Shown: positions 1 through 7,325 of the stretch, one piece after another
How positions within the stretch are numbered: the stretch's first letter is position 1
How the letters are laid out: each line of letters starts with the position of its first letter
Source: Cryomorphaceae bacterium
Lineage (GTDB): Bacteria; Bacteroidota; Bacteroidia; Flavobacteriales; BACL11
Reading direction: 5' to 3'
DNA length: 38,467 nt
NCBI GenBank assembly: GCA_949531795.1
Contig: CATIQX010000043.1
Location: 1 to 38,467, forward strand
Notes under the pieces: generated by a model
Seen by the model: the letters and a program-made list of their open reading frames with translations, nothing else
Database searches by the model: none
Told to the model about the DNA's origin: nothing
Made by a program: the position numbers and the translations under genes

Positions 1-968
1 CACAATTGTAAAAGTTTATACGGGAATTCTAATTCGTCCAGTATACTAGCAACATGGCCAACCATTAAATCTAAAGTTGCATATGATTTCTCAGGATGTT
101 GAACTTGAACAATCTCTACTTTATCAAATTGATGTAATCTATTTAAACCTCTAACCTCTTTTCCGTAAGAACCGGCCTCACGTCTAAAACAAGGAGTATA
201 TGCAGTACACATAATTGGGAATTCCTTCACAATTACATCACGAAAAAAATTAGTTACGGGGACCTCAGCTGTTGGAATTAAATACAAATTATCCTCTGCA
301 GCATGATGCATTTGTCCTTCTTTATCAGGTAATTGACCAGTACCAAAACCTGAGGCTTCATTCACTAAATGAGGTGGGAGATATTCAATATATCCTGCAG
401 CAGTATTTTTATCTAAGAAATAAGCAATTAAGGCCCTTTGTAACTTTGCTCCTTTATCAATGTAAACAGGAAAACCTGCACCTGTTATTTTGTTTCCAAG
501 TTCAAAATCAATTAAATTATAGTCAGTCGTTAATTCCCAGTGAGGCTTAGCACCTTTCATTAAATTTGGTATTTTTCCTACCTCTTTTATTGTTCTATTA
601 TCTGAATCCGACTTTCCTTCAGGTACAGAAGGATGTGGAATATTTGGTATCTGAACTAGAATGCTTTGAATTTCTTTTTCAAGTTCAATTTGCTTAGTTT
701 GCAATGATTTTGATTCCTCTTTTATTAAAGATGATTCTTCCTTTAATAAATTTGCCTCAGCAACTTTCCCTGTTTTGTACATTTCGCCAATCTGCTTAGC
801 AAACTGGTTTCCTTTTGCCAACAACTCATCAGATTTCTGTTGCGTAGCTTTACGTTCATCGTCCCTAGCAATTACGGAATGAAACAAATCAGTAACATCT
901 ACATTTTTCAGCTTAAGTAAAGCAATATAACTATCTTTGTTTTCTCTTATTTTATTAATGTGTAGCAT
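1..968 (-). CDS. serS: Seryl-tRNA synthetase, partial (C-terminal part outside the window)
   Basis: Charges tRNA-Ser with serine in the cytoplasm. The minus-strand frame is open from the ATG at 968 to the window edge, giving about 322 residues. The start MLHINKIRENK is typical of the family. It is followed by the long antiparallel coiled-coil arm rich in Lys/Glu/Gln (about residues 30-105), then the class II catalytic core with TAEVPVTNF and motif 2 (FRREAGSYGKEVRGLNRLHQ). Motif 3 and the C-terminus lie beyond base 1. The gene follows rpmA on the same strand, but a hairpin terminator lies between them, and a TAnnTTTG-type box at 999-1006 suggests its own promoter. Family assignment is certain. 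The only defect is truncation by the window edge. Confidence 0.97.
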   Translation of the reverse strand, partial: MLHINKIRENKDSYIALLKLKNVDVTDLFHSVIARDDERKATQQKSDELLAKGNQFAKQIGEMYKTGKVAEANLLKEESSLIKEESKSLQTKQIELEKEIQSILVQIPNIPHPSVPEGKSDSDNRTIKEVGKIPNLMKGAKPHWELTTDYNLIDFELGNKITGAGFPVYIDKGAKLQRALIAYFLDKNTAAGYIEYLPPHLVNEASGFGTGQLPDKEGQMHHAAEDNLYLIPTAEVPVTNFFRDVIVKEFPIMCTAYTPCFRREAGSYGKEVRGLNRLHQFDKVEIVQVQHPEKSYATLDLMVGHVASILDELEFPYKLLQL

Positions 969-998
969 CTTAATTCTTAGTTTTATCTATTAACGAAA

Positions 999-1006
999 CA
1001 AATGTA
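999..1006 (-). promoter_or_regulatory. Candidate -7 box for serS
   Basis: Minus-strand TACATTTG matches the Bacteroidota -7 consensus TAnnTTTG. It lies 30 bases upstream of the serS ATG and just after the rpmA terminator. No clear -33 TTG is seen. Confidence 0.4.
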
Positions 1007-1010
1007 AATA

Positions 1011-1037
1011 AAAAAAACTCCTGATTGCTCAGAAGTT
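1011..1037 (-). terminator. Rho-independent terminator after rplU-rpmA
   Basis: On the minus strand a 9-base-pair stem (AACTTCTGA / TCAGGAGTT, one G-U pair that exists only on this strand) with loop GCAA is followed by a run of T. It lies about 30 bases after the rpmA stop. Confidence 0.8.
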
Positions 1038-1065
1038 TTTCTTAATTGTGAGTATAGTGCAATCC

Positions 1066-1329
1066 TTAGTTTACAACTTCATTTTCAACAGAAACATAGG
1101 ATCTGTTATTTCTTTTCTTAGTAAATTTAACTTTACCGTCAGTCAAAGCAAATAAGGTATGATCTTTACCCATTCCAACATTTTCTCCTGGATTGTGTAC
1201 TGTACCTCTTTGACGAACTATAATGTTGCCAGCAATGATGGCCTGACCACCAAATATTTTTACCCCTAATCGTTTACTTTGCGATTCTCTACCATTCTTT
1301 GAACTACCCGCTCCCTTTTTATGTGCCAT
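1066..1329 (-). CDS. rpmA: 50S ribosomal protein L27
   Basis: Component of the large ribosomal subunit, with its N-terminus near the peptidyl transferase centre. The 87-residue product starts MAHKKGAGSSKNGRES and carries the conserved GVKIFGGQAIIAGNIIVRQRG and HNPGENVGMGKDHTLFAL core. It begins directly at the mature-type AHKKG end, with no cleavable N-terminal extension of the kind found in Firmicutes. It lies 25 bases downstream of rplU on the same strand, the standard L21-L27 operon, and is followed by a hairpin terminator. The last residues (SVENEVVN) are slightly longer than in many homologues. Identification is secure. Confidence 0.98.
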   Translation of the reverse strand: MAHKKGAGSSKNGRESQSKRLGVKIFGGQAIIAGNIIVRQRGTVHNPGENVGMGKDHTLFALTDGKVKFTKKRNNRSYVSVENEVVN

Positions 1330-1354
1330 TTTCTTAAGTTTTTATTTCTACTTA

Positions 1355-1792
1355 TTATTCAGCTTTTTTAGCTGTAGTTTTTTTAGCTGTTACTTTCTTA
1401 GCAACAGTTTTCTTAGCTGGCGCTTTTTCAGCGGCCGGCTTAGCCTCTTTTTTTGGTGCCGCTTTTTTGGCAACCGAAGCCTTAGCATCAATTGTAAGTA
1501 TTTCTAATTTTGTTAAATACTGTCTGTGACCATTTTTAACCTTATATCCTTTTCTTCTTTTCTTTTTAAAGACAATTACTTTATCGCCTTTCAAATGCTC
1601 AAGTACTTTTGCAGTTACTTTAGCTCCTGTTATAACTGGGGCGCCAACATTTACTGAACCAGCATCATCCAACAAAAGAACTTTATCAAAATCAATCTTT
1701 GATCCTTCTTCTGAGTCTAATCTGTGTACAAATATCTGCTGATCTTTTTCAACTTTGAATTGTTGCCCTGCTATCTCAACTATTGCGTACAT
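1355..1792 (-). CDS. rplU: 50S ribosomal protein L21 with Lys/Ala-rich C-terminal tail
   Basis: Large-subunit ribosomal protein that binds 23S rRNA. Residues 1 to about 102 form the normal L21 core (start MYAIVEIAGQQFKVEKDQ; conserved KKKRRKGYKVKNGHRQ and YLTKLEI). The product is 145 residues because of a tail of roughly 40 residues built from repeats of AKK, KKA, AEK and KKT, similar in look to histone-H1-like tails. The tail is probably disordered and nucleic-acid binding (inference). Extended L21 tails occur in other Bacteroidota, so I read it as genuine and not a frameshift. First gene of the rplU-rpmA operon, with a strong upstream promoter match at 1819-1852. Confidence 0.97.
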   Translation of the reverse strand: MYAIVEIAGQQFKVEKDQQIFVHRLDSEEGSKIDFDKVLLLDDAGSVNVGAPVITGAKVTAKVLEHLKGDKVIVFKKKRRKGYKVKNGHRQYLTKLEILTIDAKASVAKKAAPKKEAKPAAEKAPAKKTVAKKVTAKKTTAKKAE

Positions 1793-1818
1793 TATTATTA
1801 TTTTTTAAATATGGGCTG

Positions 1819-1852
1819 CAAAAATACACAATCTGATAAAATGAACAAAAAA
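1819..1852 (-). promoter_or_regulatory. Candidate rplU-rpmA promoter
   Basis: Minus strand: TTTTTTG (1846-1852), a 19-base spacer, then TATTTTTG (1819-1826). This fits the Bacteroidota -33/-7 pattern (TTTG, then TAnnTTTG) well. The box lies 27 bases before the rplU start. Confidence 0.6.
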
Positions 1853-1918
1853 TATGCTACCTTTTTTGAACATCTTAGATTAGTAATCGTTTAAGAAACA
1901 ATAATACTTATAAAAACC

Positions 1919-1926
1919 TAAATTTG
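1919..1926 (+). promoter_or_regulatory. Candidate -7 box for the M43 protease gene
   Basis: TAAATTTG matches TAnnTTTG, 23 bases before the ATG at 1949. No convincing -33 element. Confidence 0.4.
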
Positions 1927-1948
1927 CAACACAAAATAAAAACAATAA

Positions 1949-3067
1949 ATGAAAGGAATTTTTACAATACTATTGGTGAGTATTAGTTTAACAACTATTG
2001 CACAAGAAAGATGCGGTACAGAAATTCACACTGAAAATATGATGAAAAAAAATGCTAGTTATGCAATAGCTAGGAATAAGGTAAATTTCCAAACTGAAAA
2101 ATGGATTAAAAACCATCCTAATCATAGCGAAAAAACTATCATCACAATACCAATTATTGTGCATGTTTTATGGAAAACAAATACACACAATATTTCAGAT
2201 GCTCAGATTCAATCTCAAATTGATGTACTAAATGAAGACTATAGAAGAGCAAATATAGATAAAATAAATACCCCAAATGTTTGGCAAACTATTGCTGCTG
2301 ACAGTGAAATAGAATTTTGTTTAGCATCAACTGACCAGAACGGCAATCCAACAACTGGTATTGAAAGGATACAGACAACACACGGAAAATTTGGTATGAA
2401 TAGTGATATTCACACTAGCTCAGCTGGAGGTGCAGACGACTGGCCAAATGATGATTACCTTAATATATGGGTATGTGATATCCAAAGTGGATTATTAGGA
2501 TACGCAAGTCCCCCTAGTAATTGGATTGGTGATGGAGATGGGCTTGTAATTGGTTATCAATATTTTGGAAGAATCGGTAATGTTCAAGCTCCTTATCATA
2601 AAGGAAGAACTGCAACTCATGAAATTGGACACTGGTTAAACCTTGATCACATTTGGGGAGGATGGGGGAACTGCGGAAATGACCAGGTAAACGACACTCC
2701 TAAGCAAGAGAAAGAAAACTATTCTTGCCCAGCCTTTCCATTAAATCCAAATTCTTGTAACACTACTAATTCTAGTGGAGATATGTTTATGAATTACATG
2801 GACTACACTAATGATGCATGCATGAATTTATTTACAAACGGACAAAAAACTAGAATGCTGGCTGCCATAAACAATTATCGTTCGAATATGCTTTCTCATG
2901 ACTTATGTAACACTAGTGTTGGGCTTTCTGAACAGATAAAAAACAAGAGAAAACTAATTAAAATTATTGATTTTTTTGGACGAAAAATTACAGAAATAAA
3001 AATAAATACTCCTTTATTTTATATCTACGATAATGGAACTGTAGAAAAGAAAGTGATTATTAAATAG
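1949..3067 (+). CDS. Secreted zinc metalloprotease, M43 (pappalysin-like) family, with short T9SS tail
   Basis: Predicted extracellular protease of 372 residues. A signal peptide (MKGIFTILLVSISLTTIAQ) is followed by a catalytic domain. The zinc site is HEIGHWLNLDH (His224, Glu225, His228, His234), the HExxHxxxxxH pattern of metzincins, followed by WG and a Met-turn MNYMDY (279-286 region). Several Cys (GNCGND, YSCPAF, NSCNTT, DACMN) suggest disulfides, as in the cytophagalysin/pappalysin group. The last about 45 residues (RKLIKIIDFFGRKI then TPLFYIYDNGTVEKKVIIK) look like the compact form of the T9SS sorting tail that lacks a YPNP motif. The gene stands alone with its own promoter-like box and a terminator after the stop. 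The substrate cannot be predicted. Confidence 0.9.
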   Translation: MKGIFTILLVSISLTTIAQERCGTEIHTENMMKKNASYAIARNKVNFQTEKWIKNHPNHSEKTIITIPIIVHVLWKTNTHNISDAQIQSQIDVLNEDYRRANIDKINTPNVWQTIAADSEIEFCLASTDQNGNPTTGIERIQTTHGKFGMNSDIHTSSAGGADDWPNDDYLNIWVCDIQSGLLGYASPPSNWIGDGDGLVIGYQYFGRIGNVQAPYHKGRTATHEIGHWLNLDHIWGGWGNCGNDQVNDTPKQEKENYSCPAFPLNPNSCNTTNSSGDMFMNYMDYTNDACMNLFTNGQKTRMLAAINNYRSNMLSHDLCNTSVGLSEQIKNKRKLIKIIDFFGRKITEIKINTPLFYIYDNGTVEKKVIIK

Positions 3068-3088
3068 TTTATTTATTACACAATAATG

Positions 3089-3118
3089 AAAGCCCAGTTA
3101 TTTAATTGGGCTTTTTTT
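3089..3118 (+). terminator. Terminator after the M43 protease gene
   Basis: AAAGCCCA (3089-3096), a 10-base loop, TGGGCTTT (3107-3114), then further T. The U-run is on the plus strand. The hairpin overlaps the last codons of the converging EamA gene. Confidence 0.8.
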
Positions 3119-3973
3119 ATTCACTAAATACACTCCACTGAGAATAATTACTACAGCTAAAATATGATGCATTGTAATATTCTCACCATCAAAAACCCCC
3201 CACAAAATAGCAATAATAGGAATCAAATAAGTAACAGAGGAAGCAAAGATAGCTGAAGACCTACTTATTAGTTTATTGAAAATTACAACAGCTGAAGAAG
3301 TACCAACAATTGCCAAAAGAGCGATATACAGCAATGCCTCTACACCTTGATCTGTTTGAGCAAGTATTAAAAAATCAGTATTAAAAATATAAAAAGCAGA
3401 AAGTGGACCAATAATCGAGAAAGCCAAAGCAGTAACTGAAAGCGCATCTATGCCCTGAAGATATTTCTTAATTACATTAATACTTATCGCATACATCACA
3501 GTAGCTAAAACAACTAATAGAACATAATTATTAATTTCAACCCCTCTTCCTGCACTAAATAGAGTAAGAAAAACTGCCCCACAAAGTCCAAGTAAAACTC
3601 CTGAAATATTTGTCTTTGAAGGTCTAGATTTAAAAAAGTAAATACCTAACAGTAGTGTAAATAAAGGTACTAGAGAATTCAAAATCCCAACTAGCGAACT
3701 ATCTAACTCTGTTTGAGCCTTAGTGAATAAAAAAGCGGGGATACCGTTTCCAAAAAATGCCATTACAAAAATAGGGAAAATGTGTTTCTTACTTACTTTT
3801 TTAAATGCTTGAAATAAAAATGGAACTAAAGAAAGAAAAGCAATAAACAAACGTAAAGCAGCTACCTGAACATCACTAAAAACTAACAAACCCTTTTTCA
3901 TCAAAATAAACGAACTCCCCCAAACAGTTGCAAGAAACAAAAGTGTTAGATAATTTTTAATTGATTTTTTCAT
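3098..3973 (-). CDS. EamA-family (DMT superfamily) membrane transporter
   Basis: Inner-membrane permease of the drug/metabolite transporter superfamily, 291 residues, probably an exporter of small metabolites; the substrate is unknown. About ten hydrophobic helices arranged as two EamA repeats are visible. The first begins LTLLFLATVWGSSFILMKKG with the typical WGSSF motif, and the second half starts around YVLLVVLATVMYAISINVIKKY. The C-terminus KKSPIK is short and basic. The gene is transcribed divergently from ctaA and has its own promoter-like element (3990-4021). It converges on the M43 protease gene, with the plus-strand terminator lying over its 3' end. No operon partners. Confidence 0.9.
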   Translation of the reverse strand: MKKSIKNYLTLLFLATVWGSSFILMKKGLLVFSDVQVAALRLFIAFLSLVPFLFQAFKKVSKKHIFPIFVMAFFGNGIPAFLFTKAQTELDSSLVGILNSLVPLFTLLLGIYFFKSRPSKTNISGVLLGLCGAVFLTLFSAGRGVEINNYVLLVVLATVMYAISINVIKKYLQGIDALSVTALAFSIIGPLSAFYIFNTDFLILAQTDQGVEALLYIALLAIVGTSSAVVIFNKLISRSSAIFASSVTYLIPIIAILWGVFDGENITMHHILAVVIILSGVYLVNKKSPIK

Positions 3974-3989
3974 AATATTTATTTGACGG

Positions 3990-4021
3990 CAAATATATGC
4001 TCAAACCAAATAGATTTTCAA
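3990..4021 (-). promoter_or_regulatory. Candidate promoter of the EamA gene
   Basis: Minus strand: TTG (4019-4021), a 21-base spacer and TATATTTG (3990-3997), 16 bases before the ATG. Good fit to the Bacteroidota pattern. Confidence 0.5.
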
Positions 4022-4033
4022 TTTTTTAAATGC

Positions 4034-4041
4034 TATTTTTG
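4034..4041 (+). promoter_or_regulatory. Candidate -7 box for ctaA
   Basis: TATTTTTG matches TAnnTTTG and ends 5 bases before the ctaA ATG, implying a very short or absent 5' leader. No -33 match. Confidence 0.35.
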
Positions 4042-4046
4042 CAATC

Positions 4047-5057
4047 ATGAATACCTCACAAAAAAGAGTAGTAATCTCTTGGCTCTATCTAGGACTTATT
4101 TTAGTTGGATTAATGATTATTATTGGCGGAATAACTAGATTGACACATTCAGGGCTTTCAATGGTAGAATGGAAATTAATTGGGGGAACAATTCCTCCTT
4201 TAAATGAAAATCAATGGCAGGAGACATTTACTAAATATCAGCAATTTCCAGAATATAAAAAGATAAACACTGGAATGAGTTTAAGCGAATTCAAATCTAT
4301 CTTTTTTTGGGAGTATTTACACAGGTTATTTGGTAGACTAATTGGACTTATTTTCATCATCCCTTTTATTATTTTTTGGACAAAAAAATGGCTTGACAAC
4401 TCTCAAAAAAAGAAATTAATAATCCTTCTTGGACTCGGAGCTCTGCAAGGGTTTTTAGGCTGGTTTATGGTGGAAAGCGGACTAGTTGATATTCCTGCAG
4501 TAAGTCATTATCGCTTAGCTACGCATTTATTAACAGCATTTACCCTCATGTGCTATATATATTGGTTAATCCTGAGCTTTAACAATGTAGAAAGACGTCC
4601 AAATCAAATAATCAACCGGCTAAGCAAATGGTTAATTAGCCTTTTAGTCATTCAGATTGTTTATGGCGCTTTTGTAGCAGGCTTAAAAGCTGGCTATTTA
4701 ATACCTATAAAGGGTGGGTTTTTTGAAATTATATTTGGCTATAAATTAAGAAGTTCAAGTGATTTTAGCTTACTCGAAAACGGCTTTGATATTCAGGCTT
4801 TTCATAGAATTTTTGCTTGGGTTGTACTTGCAATGTCAATCGTAATTTACAATAAGTCTAAAAAAACTAACCTAAGAACTAATGGAATGCTAGTATTTGG
4901 ATTAGTAATTACTCAGATTTCATTAGGGATTGCAACCTTGCTACTAAGGGTCCAGATTCATATAGCTACAACTCATCAATTTATTGCAATTCTACTTTTA
5001 CTTTCAGTGATTCATCTTACTTATCTTTCCAGTGAAAAGTCTCAATCAAATGCTTAA
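4047..5057 (+). CDS. ctaA: Heme A synthase, COX15/CtaA family
   Basis: Oxidises the C8 methyl of heme O to give heme A for aa3-type cytochrome c oxidase; inner-membrane protein of 336 residues with about eight helices. The GGITRLTHSGLSMVEWK block near the N-terminus is diagnostic. The heme-ligand and other conserved histidines are visible: EYLHRLFGR (His92), SHYRLATH (His154, His160), FHRIFAW (His253) and THQF (His310). The long first loop (GGTIPPLNENQWQETF) is of the COX15 type. Its presence implies an aa3/caa3 oxidase elsewhere in the genome. The 3' end overlaps the convergent gldD gene by 41 bases. A TATTTTTG box lies just before the start. Confidence 0.96.
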   Translation: MNTSQKRVVISWLYLGLILVGLMIIIGGITRLTHSGLSMVEWKLIGGTIPPLNENQWQETFTKYQQFPEYKKINTGMSLSEFKSIFFWEYLHRLFGRLIGLIFIIPFIIFWTKKWLDNSQKKKLIILLGLGALQGFLGWFMVESGLVDIPAVSHYRLATHLLTAFTLMCYIYWLILSFNNVERRPNQIINRLSKWLISLLVIQIVYGAFVAGLKAGYLIPIKGGFFEIIFGYKLRSSSDFSLLENGFDIQAFHRIFAWVVLAMSIVIYNKSKKTNLRTNGMLVFGLVITQISLGIATLLLRVQIHIATTHQFIAILLLLSVIHLTYLSSEKSQSNA

Positions 5058-5574
5058 TATCATATTTTAGAAAATTGTTGACTGGTAATATAGAGTCATT
5101 TATTTCAGTATTGAAATAAAGAGCTCCTCTAAAAAAATGATTAACACTATCCGTTAAATAAAACTGAGTAGATGTAGCTGACATGCCATTATAATCGTAC
5201 AATACCCCATATACTTTTAAAGAATCATTTACATAAAATTGCTCTGTAATAGCATCAGCTATTAAATTATGCTTGTATGCTAATTTTTGTGATTGCTCAA
5301 GATGCTCATTCAAATTATTTTCTAATAAAAAATAGGAGAGATATAATACTCCATTTTGAGTAGGGAAAACAATATCTATAAGGCAATTATCATTCTTTTT
5401 CTCTAAATGACTATATACAGGAACCTCAAAACCAAAAGGACAATTAATTGCTATTTCGACATATTCTTTTTGAGGAAAATCCAACTTAATAAGTGCTTTT
5501 GGCTTCGGTGTATAATCATTATCACAAGATAAAAATAATACGGATAAAAAAAGTAATAGTCTAATTTTCATCAA
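5017..5574 (-). CDS. gldD: Gliding motility lipoprotein GldD
   Basis: GldD is a lipoprotein required for gliding and T9SS-dependent processes in Flavobacterium; its molecular role is not settled. The 185-residue product has a lipoprotein signal (LLLFLSVLFLSC, lipidated Cys17) followed by the family's N-terminal YTPKPKALIKLDFPQKEY and the central INCPFGFEVPVYS stretch. It overlaps the 3' end of gldE by 14 bases (either of two adjacent ATG codons may be used) and is the last gene of mutY-ssb-gldE-gldD. No hairpin terminator follows; the 3' end instead runs 41 bases into the antisense end of ctaA. Confidence 0.93.
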   Translation of the reverse strand: MMKIRLLLFLSVLFLSCDNDYTPKPKALIKLDFPQKEYVEIAINCPFGFEVPVYSHLEKKNDNCLIDIVFPTQNGVLYLSYFLLENNLNEHLEQSQKLAYKHNLIADAITEQFYVNDSLKVYGVLYDYNGMSATSTQFYLTDSVNHFFRGALYFNTEINDSILPVNNFLKYDIKHLIETFHWKDK

Positions 5575-6874
5575 TGCTAACTTTTAAGCGTTTTATTCTT
5601 CTTACATCAGCAGATTCAACCAATAATGTGTAAGGAGGAATCCTACAGCTTTCTCCTATCTTTAATATTCTTCCTTCAATTTCAAGTACTAATCCTGCCA
5701 AAGAATCTGATTCACCTTTAATTTCCTGAAAATAATCTATTTCCCCTTTCACTACTTTAAGGAAATCATTTAATGAAATTTTGCCTTCAAAAATAAAACT
5801 ATTATCATCTAATTTAGAATAGATGTTCTCTTCCTCATCAAATTCATCATTTATTTCTCCGACAATTTCTTCTAAAACATCTTCTAAAGTTACAATTCCT
5901 GACGTACCTCCATACTCGTCAACCACAATAGCAATATGATTTTTCTTAAGCTGAAATTCTTTTAGTAAGTCATTAATCATTTTTGTTTCAGGAACATAAT
6001 AAGGTATCCTACATAATTTCACCCAATCAAAATCATCATTTTGATCTAAGAAAGGAATTAAATCCTTAATGTACAGTATACCTAATACAGCATCAAACTG
6101 AACCTTGTATACAGGAATACGAGAAAAACCTGAAGATATAACAAGCTGAAGCACTTCTTTAAATTTTGTTTTATGTTCAATTGCTAACACATCAACTCTT
6201 GATTTCATTATTTCTTTAACATCCGTGTTTCCAAACTCAACAATAGATCTTAATATTCTTCTTTCATCCTCCTTACTTTCGTGTTCAGTAATATCCAAAG
6301 CTTTAGTTATTTCTTCAAAAGAAACCTCAGTTTGTCTTTGAGCTAAACGCTTATCAATAAAGTCAGTGAAGGAAACCAGCAAATAACTAAGAGGGGAAAA
6401 TAACTTTTGCAAAAACAATAATGGCTTTACCATATTTAACGAAAATTCTTTTGCTTTCTGATTTGCATACACCTTGGGCGTAATTTCACCAAAAAGAACT
6501 AATAAAGTAGTAATAATTACAACTTGAAAAATAAATTCTAAAGACGATCCATCAGGAAAAGTAAATGCCAATGAAGTAAGATGTGCTGAGAAGACTACAA
6601 TTGCAACATTAATAAAATTATTAACTATTAAAATAGTTGCTAAAAGTTTATTAGGTTTTTTTAATAAATTAAGAATTTCGCCACTTTCCTTTTCCAAGTC
6701 ATCCAATTCGCTAGCACTTAAAGAAAAATAAGCAACTTCAGCACCAGAAATGAATGCAGAACAAACAATTAATAATAACACAAAAAATAAGCTACTAAGC
6801 ACTTCTAAATTAAAAAAATGAAGCTCTACCTGACTAAAAATTGATAAAAATATAGGGACGGGAATCTCTTCCAA
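5561..6874 (-). CDS. gldE: Gliding motility-associated protein GldE (CNNM/CorC family)
   Basis: Inner-membrane protein of 437 residues, paralogous to CorC/HlyC-type transporter-associated proteins and genetically linked to GldD in flavobacterial gliding. Residues 1 to about 190 form the CNNM membrane domain with several helices (SGAEVAYFSLSASELDDLEK is the family signature). About 200-330 is a pair of CBS domains (VKEIMKSRVDVLAIE; GTSGIVTLEDVLEEIVGEI). The C-terminus from about 350 is the CorC_HlyC domain with NDFLKVVKGEI and LAGLVLEIEGRI. It lies 16 bases downstream of ssb and overlaps gldD, which supports co-transcription. The specific GldE name rests on the adjacent gldD. Confidence 0.93.
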   Translation of the reverse strand: MEEIPVPIFLSIFSQVELHFFNLEVLSSLFFVLLLIVCSAFISGAEVAYFSLSASELDDLEKESGEILNLLKKPNKLLATILIVNNFINVAIVVFSAHLTSLAFTFPDGSSLEFIFQVVIITTLLVLFGEITPKVYANQKAKEFSLNMVKPLLFLQKLFSPLSYLLVSFTDFIDKRLAQRQTEVSFEEITKALDITEHESKEDERRILRSIVEFGNTDVKEIMKSRVDVLAIEHKTKFKEVLQLVISSGFSRIPVYKVQFDAVLGILYIKDLIPFLDQNDDFDWVKLCRIPYYVPETKMINDLLKEFQLKKNHIAIVVDEYGGTSGIVTLEDVLEEIVGEINDEFDEEENIYSKLDDNSFIFEGKISLNDFLKVVKGEIDYFQEIKGESDSLAGLVLEIEGRILKIGESCRIPPYTLLVESADVRRIKRLKVSIDEN

Positions 6875-6890
6875 AATAGAAATTATTTAA

Positions 6891-7280
6891 TTAAAATGGT
6901 AAATCATCTGACTTGTCATTAGTAGATGAAGGAGAATCATCTTGAGATTGCCTACCACCAAGCATGGTCATATTATCAGCTAATATTTCAGTATTATATC
7001 TTGTTTTCCCATCTTTGTCTTCCCACTTTCTTGTTTTAATTTTTCCTTCAACATAAACACTTGCGCCTTTCTTTAAGTATTTTTCAGCAACTTCAGCCAA
7101 ACCTCTCCACAAAACTATGTTGTGCCATTCAGTTTGACTCACACGCTCACCTTCCTTGTTCTTGTAATTTTCTGTTGTTGCTAATGAAAAATTTGCAACA
7201 GCAACTCCATTATCTAAATATCGTACTTCAGGATCCTTTCCTAAATTCCCCACTAATATAACTTTATTAACTCCTGACAT
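6891..7280 (-). CDS. ssb: Single-stranded DNA-binding protein
   Basis: Binds single-stranded DNA during replication, repair and recombination. The 129-residue protein has the OB-fold core (MSGVNKVILVGNLGKDPEVRYLDNGVAVANFSLAT; TEWHNIVLWRGLAE; KGASVYVEGKIKTRKWEDKDG), a short polar linker, and the acidic interaction tip ending DDLPF. The linker is short compared with E. coli SSB. It sits between mutY and gldE on the minus strand and has its own promoter-like box in the 45-base gap after mutY. Confidence 0.97.
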   Translation of the reverse strand: MSGVNKVILVGNLGKDPEVRYLDNGVAVANFSLATTENYKNKEGERVSQTEWHNIVLWRGLAEVAEKYLKKGASVYVEGKIKTRKWEDKDGKTRYNTEILADNMTMLGGRQSQDDSPSSTNDKSDDLPF

Positions 7281-7310
7281 GACTATAATTTTTTATTTTA
7301 AAATCTTAAA

Positions 7311-7318
7311 CAAATATA
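7311..7318 (-). promoter_or_regulatory. Candidate -7 box for ssb-gldE-gldD
   Basis: Minus-strand TATATTTG matches TAnnTTTG, 30 bases upstream of the ssb ATG, in the gap between mutY and ssb. No -33 element at the right spacing. Confidence 0.4.
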
Positions 7319-7325
7319 TACAATT

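Noticed and set aside
272..550. Open frame on the plus strand in the first 600 bases
   Set aside because: Lies antisense within the catalytic core of serS, which reads clearly on the minus strand to the edge.
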